A DNA stretch of 5,851 nt from Lentisphaeria bacterium UBA1776 (GTDB taxonomy: Bacteria; Verrucomicrobiota; Lentisphaeria; Victivallales; Victivallaceae). Location of the stretch: the NCBI GenBank assembly GCA_002314605.1, contig DCGO01000080.1, positions 1 to 5,851 of the forward strand, given 5' to 3'. Shown here piece after piece: positions 1 through 4,865 of this stretch; within the stretch, counting starts at the first letter, position 1, and each line of letters starts with the position of its first letter. Both the position numbers and the translations under genes were made by a program. Under the pieces are notes generated by a model. The model searched no databases. It saw only the letters and a list, made by a program, of their open reading frames with translations, and was not told the origin of the DNA.

Positions 1-36
1 TTTTGCATCTTTTTCCCCATTGTCCCGCAAATCCAT
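1..36 (-). CDS. Possible 5' end of a divergent gene, partial
   Basis: Read on the minus strand from an ATG at 36, the sequence stays open to the window edge (first residues MDLRDNGEKDAK). A second ATG at 20 in another frame gives MGKKMQ, and both remain possible. The only support is a plausible promoter on the same strand (64-91) and the divergent arrangement with the AraC-type regulator, a common layout for a regulator and its target. Neither start has a convincing Shine-Dalgarno sequence. A lysine-rich start such as MGKKMQ would suit a signal peptide or pseudopilin leader, but that is speculation. The product cannot be identified, and the stretch may be non-coding. Confidence 0.22.
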   Translation of the reverse strand, partial: MDLRDNGEKDAK

Positions 37-63
37 CCGTTTGAATTTTTAGAGGTACCCTAT

Positions 64-91
64 AAAATATAAAAAATTTTCTTTTTTTCAA
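64..91 (-). promoter_or_regulatory. Candidate leftward sigma70 promoter
   Basis: On the minus strand TTGAAA (91-86) is followed after 16 bases by TATTTT (69-64). The region is very AT-rich, so such matches arise easily by chance. If real, transcription would start near 57 and feed a gene beginning at 36 or 20. Confidence 0.35.
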
Positions 92-100
92 TGGCGTTTC

Positions 101-129
101 TTGAAAATATAGCAGAATAATGATATAAT
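101..129 (+). promoter_or_regulatory. Strong sigma70 promoter of the araC-type gene
   Basis: TTGAAA (101-106, five of six consensus bases) is separated by exactly 17 bases from a perfect TATAAT (124-129). The -10 box is preceded by TG at 121-122, which makes an extended -10. A/T tracts at 61-90 could act as an UP element. The predicted start is near 136, giving a leader of about 21 bases before the ATG at 157. Confidence 0.75.
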
Positions 130-156
130 AAATCAACCTGAAGATGAGAAAAATTG

Positions 157-921
157 ATGTCTGAAGAGTTTACATTTATGGCATGCCGTACCGGCAATGC
201 GGATGCCCGTACTCCGGTGTTCCGGCGGCACGACTACCGGTTCTGCACGGTGGAGTATGTGCTTTCCGGCCGCGGTTTTCTGGAGGTCAACGGTCAAAGC
301 TATGCAGTGGGTCCCGATTCGATATACATTCTTCCCAAACACAGCGACCACTGCTACTGGCCGGAAAAAACGGATCCCTGGCAGAAACTTTTTTTTGTGT
401 CCGATGGAGTCCTGATCGACCGGCTGATGGATTTTTACGGTCTGACGGGAGTTTACTGTGTACCGGACTGTCCGGAGCTCAAGAATTTTTTTCTCCGGAT
501 GTACGGTCTGCAGGAGCGGGATCCCCGCCGGAAAGGGTTCCTGATCGCCCACCAGCTTTTTGCGGCGCTGGCGGAACACCTGGCATCTCCCCCCGGGGAG
601 GCGGGGACACCGGTGTGCATGCAGCTGCGGCAGGTGCTGGACCGGTCCATCGGAAAACCCTTCCGGCTGAAGGAATATGCCCGGCATGCCGGAGTCAGCG
701 AAGCTCATCTCATACGGGAGTTCCGCCGGATGGTCGGAACCACCCCGGCTGCGTATCTTGCAGGGGCGAGGATGGAGCGGGCCCGTCAGCTGCTGCGATA
801 TTCCCGGTTGTCGGTAAAGGAAATTGCCGAGGAACTGTGTTTCCGGGACCAGTATTATTTTTCGAACGCTTTCAAACGCTGCAACGGTGTTTCCCCGAAA
901 ATATACCGCAGCAGGGGGTAG
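157..921 (+). CDS. AraC-family transcriptional regulator
   Basis: This 254-residue protein has the usual two-part AraC layout. The N-terminal half (about 25-100) is a cupin-like sensor region; its segment VNGQSYAVGPDSIYILP is typical of the AraC ligand-binding barrel. The C-terminal 95 residues hold the two helix-turn-helix units. The first lies around 170-192 (LKEYARHAGVSEAHLIREFR). The second lies around 218-241, followed by GVSPKIYR, the family's closing signature (usually G.SP..YR). It should bind DNA and control sugar or envelope-related genes in response to a small ligand; the ligand is not predictable. The ATG at 157 is preferred over the adjoining TTG at 154. The ribosome site is weak (purines at 141-151). 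The gene has its own strong promoter and converges on the metallopeptidase gene with 14 bases between the stops. A divergent target gene to the left is possible. Confidence 0.93.
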   Translation: MSEEFTFMACRTGNADARTPVFRRHDYRFCTVEYVLSGRGFLEVNGQSYAVGPDSIYILPKHSDHCYWPEKTDPWQKLFFVSDGVLIDRLMDFYGLTGVYCVPDCPELKNFFLRMYGLQERDPRRKGFLIAHQLFAALAEHLASPPGEAGTPVCMQLRQVLDRSIGKPFRLKEYARHAGVSEAHLIREFRRMVGTTPAAYLAGARMERARQLLRYSRLSVKEIAEELCFRDQYYFSNAFKRCNGVSPKIYRSRG

Positions 922-935
922 ATCGGTATTGCCTG

Positions 936-1637
936 TCAGCGGAGCGGGCCCCAGAGGCGGAGTTTCAGCTCCTCGATCCGCAGTTCTTTCCGCCGGAGGC
1001 GCCATTCCGGGCAGAGAGTATGGACTTCCTCCCAAAAGGCGGGGGAGTGATCCATGTGCCGCCGGTGGGCGAGTTCGTGGGCAATGACGTAATCCACCAG
1101 TTCCACCGGACAGAGAATGAGTTTCCAGGGGAAATTCAGGAAGCCCTGCGAGGAACAGGATCCCCAGCGTCCGGCGGCGCTGCCGATGCGTATTCCCCGG
1201 ATGTCGATCCCGGCGGCAGCGGCGGCCCGGGCGGCACGCTGTGTCAGGATCTGCCTGGCGAGTTTCCGGTAGAGGGCGATGAATTCATCCTGTCTGGCAC
1301 ATACCGGATGCACCCAGAAGGCTCCGTCATGAAATTCCGGATGTCCGCACCCGGTTCGGACCGGAAAGGATTTTCCCAGCAGACGGAGCATGCTGCCGAT
1401 GGAGAAGTCCGGCCCGGGTTCCGGCGGGGGCGCAGTTTCTCTCCGGGCCATCAGTCGGCGGACGGCCGGGAGATTTTCAAGGAGGATCCTCCGGGCATCG
1501 GCAAGGCGCATCCGCAGGGGCCCGCACAGGGTCAGTTCCCCGTCGGCATAACGGATCCCCGGGTGCCTCCGGCGGGAAGACACCACAACGCGGCAGCGGA
1601 TGCCGTTCTGTTCGAGTTGTCCGATTTCCTGATCCAT
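936..1637 (-). CDS. YgjP/DUF45-family zinc metallopeptidase
   Basis: This 233-residue protein carries the signature of the YgjP-like (Pfam YgjP-like/DUF45, M48-related) metal-dependent hydrolases. RWGSCSS at 157-163 is followed by the zinc site HELAH at 187-191 and the third ligand His197 in MDHSPAFW. The His residues at 187, 191 and 197 would bind zinc, and Glu188 would be the catalytic base. The N-terminal part (about 14-60) matches the family's beta-strand start (RVVVSSRRRHPGIRY). There is no signal peptide or membrane segment, so it is expected in the cytoplasm. Physiological substrates of the family are poorly known. It diverges from the ROK gene and converges with the AraC-type gene. 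The start at 1637 has no spaced Shine-Dalgarno sequence, and the best promoter lies so close that the message would be leaderless. Confidence 0.9.
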   Translation of the reverse strand: MDQEIGQLEQNGIRCRVVVSSRRRHPGIRYADGELTLCGPLRMRLADARRILLENLPAVRRLMARRETAPPPEPGPDFSIGSMLRLLGKSFPVRTGCGHPEFHDGAFWVHPVCARQDEFIALYRKLARQILTQRAARAAAAAGIDIRGIRIGSAAGRWGSCSSQGFLNFPWKLILCPVELVDYVIAHELAHRRHMDHSPAFWEEVHTLCPEWRLRRKELRIEELKLRLWGPLR

Positions 1638-1643
1638 TCCAAA

Positions 1644-1672
1644 AAAATAGCATCACAATGGTGATCCGTCAA
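1644..1672 (-). promoter_or_regulatory. Promoter of the metallopeptidase gene (leaderless)
   Basis: On the minus strand TTGACG (1672-1667) and TATTTT (1649-1644) are 17 bases apart. Only six bases separate the -10 box from the ATG at 1637. Transcription should therefore begin at or next to the A of the start codon. Confidence 0.6.
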
Positions 1673-1686
1673 GTTTCCGACTTGAC
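1668..1686. promoter_or_regulatory. 19-base inverted repeat, candidate ROK operator
   Basis: GTCAAGT (1668-1674) and ACTTGAC (1680-1686) form perfect 7-base arms around TTCCG. The palindrome covers five bases of each of the two divergent -35 boxes, so a protein bound here would block both promoters. ROK repressors of the NagC/Mlc type bind inverted repeats and often control their own gene. Part of the symmetry is automatic, because two back-to-back TTGAC boxes already give five paired bases. The arms extend two base pairs beyond that. Confidence 0.5.
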
Positions 1687-1710
1687 AAATGAAGCGTGAA
1701 ATGTTATTTT
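1682..1710 (+). promoter_or_regulatory. Promoter of the ROK-family gene
   Basis: A perfect TTGACA (1682-1687) is followed after 17 bases by TATTTT (1705-1710). TG at 1702-1703 makes an extended -10. Transcription should start near 1717. This rules out translation from the upstream in-frame ATG at 1696, which lies inside the promoter. Confidence 0.7.
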
Positions 1711-1737
1711 CATTTCCGGAAAATTGGGGAAAAGCAC

Positions 1738-2871
1738 ATGGATTGGCAGAACAGTAAAAATGACAGTATTGCGATCCGCCGGCAGCTGCTTGCGGAGATC
1801 AGGCGTACCCGGGGAGTTTCCCGGGCGGCTTTGGCGGCGGATTGCGGGATGACCCGGCCCACGGTATCGAGCATCGTGGCGGAATTTATCGATGCGGGTC
1901 TGGTGCGGGAGCTTGGCAAGGGGCAGTCCACGGGGGGGAAACGGCCCATTATGCTGGCGCTGCAGGATGACCAGCCCTGTGTGATCGGGGTCGTGGTTGG
2001 TGAGGACTATGTGATCCGGGGGGTCAGCTGCGATCTTTCCGGGCGGCTCCGGAGCCGCGGAGTTATGGCGTACAGCAATTCTTTTGAGTCGATCCGGGAT
2101 GTATGTATTGCCCTGATCCGGAAACTTCAGATACCGGGGATTGCGTTCCGGGGAGTTGGGATCGCGGTATCGGGGGTGGTGAATGCTGCTACCGGCGAGG
2201 TCCGGGACAGCCGGACATTGGACATCCGGGGGAAGGGGCTGGGGCCGGCGGTGTCGGCGGCGGTGGGTCTGCCGGTGTATCTGGAGACCCGGGCTGCGGC
2301 GGCGGGGCTGGCGGAATCGCTTTACGGGGCGGGGCGTCAGTACCGGGACCTGATCTACATATCCAGCGGCAGAGGCATCGGTGCCGGGATCGTATTGAAC
2401 GGCAAACTCTTCCGCGGCAGCCACGGAGCGGCGGGGGAACTGGGGGATGTGCCGTTTATTCTGGACGGGGATCGTCCGTCATTGGAGAAGTGTCTGCAGG
2501 CGAACGAACTGACCCGCCGGGCATCGGAAAAGCTGGGGCGGGAATTGGATTATGCGGAATTTCTGAAGCTGGTCGTATGTGGGGAGGGGGAACTTGTGAA
2601 ACTTGTGCGGCACGGGGCGGAGGATCTTGCCCGGGCGGTACGGCCCATGATCGGGATGCTGGATCCGGAAGCGCTGGTTCTGGGAGGTCAGTTGCTGGAG
2701 CTTGGGGGGGTATTTTTTGACCGTTTCCGGGAGCTTCTGGAATCGCCGGAAGATGAGACGCGGTTTGGGCGAAGGCTGGCGGTCTGCCGTTCGGAGCTTG
2801 GGGAATTTGGAGGTGCGCTGGGGGGGGCGACGGTGATATTGGAGCGGATTTTCCGGTTGCAAACGGTCTGA
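1738..2871 (+). CDS. ROK-family transcriptional repressor (non-catalytic)
   Basis: This 377-residue protein has the standard length and order of NagC/XylR-type ROK repressors. A winged helix-turn-helix occupies about 15-65 (SRAALAADCGMTRPTVSSIV), followed by a ROK fold from about 80. Recognisable ROK landmarks are GVGIAVSGVVNAATGEV (139-155), GIGAGIVLNGKLFRGSHGAA (213-232) and GELG (233-236). Catalytic parts are gone: the DIGGT phosphate loop is replaced around 83-91 (IGVVVGEDY). The END motif with the catalytic Asp reads ETR (183-185), and the GH plus CxCGxxGC zinc motif is absent after 236. It should sense a sugar or sugar phosphate without phosphorylating it, and repress transcription. The ATG at 1738 is chosen because GGGGA (1726-1730) lies seven bases upstream and the promoter covers the earlier ATG. 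It probably represses itself and the divergent metallopeptidase gene. Confidence 0.92.
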   Translation: MDWQNSKNDSIAIRRQLLAEIRRTRGVSRAALAADCGMTRPTVSSIVAEFIDAGLVRELGKGQSTGGKRPIMLALQDDQPCVIGVVVGEDYVIRGVSCDLSGRLRSRGVMAYSNSFESIRDVCIALIRKLQIPGIAFRGVGIAVSGVVNAATGEVRDSRTLDIRGKGLGPAVSAAVGLPVYLETRAAAAGLAESLYGAGRQYRDLIYISSGRGIGAGIVLNGKLFRGSHGAAGELGDVPFILDGDRPSLEKCLQANELTRRASEKLGRELDYAEFLKLVVCGEGELVKLVRHGAEDLARAVRPMIGMLDPEALVLGGQLLELGGVFFDRFRELLESPEDETRFGRRLAVCRSELGEFGGALGGATVILERIFRLQTV

Positions 2872-2907
2872 AATCCCGAGAAAATGCAAAAAACTCCGGA
2901 AAGGGAC

Positions 2908-2935
2908 TTGCTTTTTTTGAGAAGTGCATTATATT
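2908..2935 (+). promoter_or_regulatory. Probable promoter of the tRNA-Asn gene
   Basis: TTGCTT (2908-2913) and TATATT (2930-2935) are 16 bases apart and end 13 bases before the mature 5' end of the tRNA at 2949. No clear hairpin terminator for the ROK gene is seen between 2872 and 2907. Confidence 0.5.
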
Positions 2936-2948
2936 ATTTGCATTGAGT

Positions 2949-3024
2949 TCCGGCATAGCTCAGTCGGTAGAGTAGGTGGCTGTTAACCACCCTGTCGCAG
3001 GTTCAAGTCCTGCTGCCGGAGCCA
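2949..3024 (+). tRNA. tRNA-Asn (anticodon GTT)
   Basis: All four arms fold. The acceptor stem is TCCGGCA (2949-2955) with TGCCGGA (3014-3020), and the D stem is GCTC with GAGT. The anticodon stem is GGTGG with CCACC around the loop CTGTTAA, which puts the anticodon GTT at 2982-2984. The T arm is GCAGG-TTCAAGT-CCTGC. The discriminator base is G3021, and CCA is encoded at 3022-3024. The gene is 76 bases long. It is followed at once by a serine recombinase remnant whose repaired reading frame runs back into the tRNA, so this tRNA is the likely chromosomal attachment site of the element. Confidence 0.97.
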
Positions 3025-3715
3025 TTCTTTGAGATAGACGAACTTTTTCAGTTCTGTCAGGTTCATAACCACCTCCCACGTTGTATCATCGACGCGGGAG
3101 ATTTTTGTATATAAGTTGTTGCGAAGTTCCTCAAAAGCGCGGAATCTCCCCGGACCTTGGCAAGGTTCTGCTGCATGTTGGTCATGCCGATCACAAGCTG
3201 CTCCAGCTCTTCGGCGGCATCTGTTGTGGCGGCGGTCAGGGCATTGAGAAGGGCCTGTTCCTGTTCCTCGTAGTTCTGAATCCGGAGATTGATTTCTGCC
3301 AGCTTGCTGTTGAAATGGTCCTTGTTGTCTGCGGTGACGATCCCGGAGAGGAAGAGTCCTGTAAGCTGCTTCTGTTCCTCCCTGACCCCCTTCAGCGTCT
3401 TCCGGACGGCGGCAAGCTGGGGTCTGATATTATCGGCCAGCTTCAACCGCTCGGCATTGATCCCGTCCCGGGCCCCCTTCAGGAACTCCTCCGAATAGTG
3501 AACCTTGGACAGCACCTCCCAGACGGCATCCTGCAGTTCTGCGGCATTGACCCGGTGGCGGCAGTTGATCCCGTCGGTGCATTGGTAATAGTGATACTGT
3601 CCGGACTTGGCGCTGGCGGGGGTCATGCATCTCCCGCAGGAGCAGCGGAGGAGCCCGGCAAGGTAATAGGGGAATTTTTGTGCTGCGGGTCTCGTCTGGA
3701 CGCCGTTGACATGGA
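2983..3715 (-). pseudogene. Serine recombinase, C-terminal fragment, frameshifted
   Basis: Read on the minus strand from about 3715, this is the C-terminal half of a large serine recombinase (phage/ICE integrase type). It begins with the pre-ribbon segment QKFPYYLAGLLRC. A zinc ribbon follows: CSCGRC near 3626-3645, then QCTDGINC near 3565-3590. A long Glu/Gln/Leu-rich coiled coil occupies about 3160-3430. The first spacing is CxC rather than the usual CxxC. The unbroken frame ends at 3063 with an unconvincing tail. One base appears to be missing from the four-C run at 3148-3151. Shifting frame there gives FRAFEELRNNLYTKISRVDD and then NLTELKKFVYLKEW, a natural recombinase end, which continues to a TAA at 2985-2983 inside the tRNA anticodon loop. 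The catalytic resolvase domain is missing. Upstream sequence belongs to a plus-strand gene, so the left limit near 3715 is uncertain by about 25 bases. It is almost certainly non-functional. Confidence 0.8.
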
Positions 3716-4037
3716 CGATCCCCCGGCCATCGCCGATACCGGCTGTCACCATTTCACCAGGTCCCACATGGGTTTCTGCATCTACCTCTTCCTGCGGAAA
3801 AATCCGGGACAGGCGGAGAAATATGCCGGGATGCTGAAGACCGGGCAGAACCTCTACACCGGTCATCCGCTGATGACGCTCCGTACCAAACTGATCGACA
3901 ACCTGATGAGCAAGCATAAACTGACTGTCCGTGAGACTGCGGCATTCTATATCAAAGCGTGGAACGCGTTTCTCAAAGGCAAGGACGTGTCCGTCTTCCG
4001 CTGGAACAACACCGAAAAGCTCCCGGAGGTGAAGTGA
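3711..4037 (+). pseudogene. C-terminal fragment of a phage-type protein, family not named
   Basis: From about 3711 the plus strand encodes a plausible soluble, Lys/Arg-rich polypeptide ending at a TGA at 4035-4037. Striking pieces are FCIYLFLRKNPGQAEKY, a GQNLYTGHPLMTLRTKL segment and the terminal IKAWNAFLKGKDVSVFRW. This AWNA...RW ending resembles, from memory, the C-termini of phage proteins of roughly 300 residues encoded next to ParB-like genes. No function is proposed. An ATG at 3711 would give 108 residues but has no good ribosome site. The left end abuts the recombinase remnant in the opposite orientation, so the N-terminal part was probably lost in a rearrangement. The long open frame extending left to 3081 is only the antisense of the recombinase. 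The stop overlaps the next gene's start (TGATG), which shows that this fragment and the ParB-like genes once formed one operon. Confidence 0.6.
4025..4032 (+). promoter_or_regulatory. Strong Shine-Dalgarno site fixing the start of parB-like gene 1
   Basis: GGAGGTGA is a long match to the 16S anti-Shine-Dalgarno sequence. GGAGG ends seven bases before the ATG at 4037. This selects 4037 over the in-frame ATG at 3959, which lies inside the preceding fragment. Confidence 0.8.
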
Positions 4038-4864
4038 TGGACAACAAAATTTCCATGATGGACACGCTGACCATCCGGACAGCCGCTCCGTTCAAGAATC
4101 TCTTCCCGATCCGGGAAAACATCCTGAACGAAATTGCCGCCGATATGAAGCAGAATGGATATGACTATGCACATCCGGTCATTATCTGGGCCGGACACAA
4201 GGTCACCGTTGTCGACGGACACACCCGGCTTGCCGCTGCGTTGAAAATCGGTCTTACCAAGATCCCGATTACGCTGAAGGATTTTGAAAGTGAAGAAGAA
4301 GCGCTGAAGTATGCCATCAAATCCCAGAGCAATCGGCGTAATCTTACTGATTCTGAATTGTACACATGCATTCATGAATTGGATAAGAGGAACCCCAAGG
4401 GTGGGAACGAAAACACCGAAGCCTCACATGAGGCTTCGGGGAAAACCGCCCAGAAAACAGCTGATCTTCTCGGAATTTCCCGTGCAAAAGTAGAACGTCT
4501 GCGCACCGTCAATGATCATGCAACTGATAAAACAAAAGCCGCCATCGCCGCTGGAAAGATGACGATCAACAAGGCTTACAACCAGACCATGCGTGATCGC
4601 CGCAAAGAGAAACAGGAACAGGAAGATTCCGAAAACACACGAACACCTGCGGAAATCAAAGCAGAACGAATCAATGTAATGGTCACCGTTATTTCTGCTA
4701 AAATCAGGACCCAGTTTGAACGCGAGGTGCAGGAGTTCCCAGAACTTCGATACACCCTTGAAGAAAGAACTCATCTGACCAATGAAATTTCTTCTGCCGT
4801 TAACCGCCTGATTGCTGAAATGATTCCTCTTGAAACAGAAAACAACGATGATGGAGACAAATAA
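4037..4864 (+). CDS. Phage ParB-like DNA-binding protein 1
   Basis: This 275-residue protein has a ParB/sulfiredoxin-fold N-terminal domain (about 15-105). It contains FPIRENILNEIAADM, the nucleotide-loop-like motif VDGHTRLAAA (59-68) and SNRRNLT (98-104). A linker with the repeat EASHEAS (128-134) leads to a KorB/ParB-type helix-turn-helix (about 136-185, TADLLGISRAKVERLR). A charged C-terminal region (188-275) follows and may mediate dimer formation. The GHTRL motif is the variant common in phage and plasmid ParB-like proteins, rather than the chromosomal GERRxRA box. Such proteins act in partition, transcription control or DNA processing; which applies here cannot be told. The start at 4037 has an excellent GGAGGTGA and overlaps the upstream stop by one base. 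It is a tandem paralogue of the next gene. A 24-base palindrome lies within it at 4416-4439. Confidence 0.88.
   Translation: MDNKISMMDTLTIRTAAPFKNLFPIRENILNEIAADMKQNGYDYAHPVIIWAGHKVTVVDGHTRLAAALKIGLTKIPITLKDFESEEEALKYAIKSQSNRRNLTDSELYTCIHELDKRNPKGGNENTEASHEASGKTAQKTADLLGISRAKVERLRTVNDHATDKTKAAIAAGKMTINKAYNQTMRDRRKEKQEQEDSENTRTPAEIKAERINVMVTVISAKIRTQFEREVQEFPELRYTLEERTHLTNEISSAVNRLIAEMIPLETENNDDGDK
4416..4439. repeat. 24-base palindrome inside parB-like gene 1
   Basis: Perfect 11-base arms, CCGAAGCCTCA (4416-4426) and TGAGGCTTCGG (4429-4439), flank a two-base centre. It encodes the linker between the ParB-type domain and the helix-turn-helix. It could be a binding site for one of the ParB-like proteins (a parS-like or operator site) or an RNA hairpin. 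No T tract follows, so it is not an intrinsic terminator. Confidence 0.65.
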
Positions 4865-4865
4865 A

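Noticed and set aside
133..1664. Long open frames antisense to, or shifted against, the AraC-type and metallopeptidase genes
   Set aside because: They give Arg/Pro/Gly-rich, low-complexity proteins without motifs. The competing frames carry clear AraC and HELAH signatures. GC-rich DNA readily leaves such shadow frames open.
1696..1737. N-terminal extension of the ROK protein from the ATG at 1696
   Set aside because: It would be translated from DNA containing the -10 box. The ATG at 1738 has a correctly spaced GGGGA, and the family starts there.
2872..2907. Terminator after the ROK gene
   Set aside because: Only a weak TCCC/GGGA pairing with a very long loop is possible, so no intrinsic terminator can be supported.
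1669..2956. Long minus-strand and shifted plus-strand open frames over the ROK gene
   Set aside because: They are proline- or glycine-rich shadows of a well-supported ROK coding region.
3081..3710. Plus-strand protein of over 200 residues ahead of the phage fragment
   Set aside because: It is the antisense of the recombinase coiled coil and zinc ribbon, and it shows no recognisable protein signal.
3706..3740. TTGACA at 3706 as a promoter for the ParB-like operon
   Set aside because: No acceptable -10 box occurs at 16-18 bases; the nearest candidate, GATACC, is 23 bases away.
3716..3917. N-terminal extension of the recombinase on the minus strand
   Set aside because: It is the antisense of the plus-strand phage fragment. 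It lacks the serine recombinase catalytic motifs expected before the zinc ribbon.
3959..4036. Upstream start for parB-like gene 1
   Set aside because: It would overlap the preceding fragment by about 79 bases. The ATG at 4037 has a near-perfect Shine-Dalgarno sequence.
4830..4865. TTG start at 4830 for parB-like gene 2
   Set aside because: The ATG at 4866 has GGAG nine bases upstream and one-base spacing from the previous gene, which is more natural.
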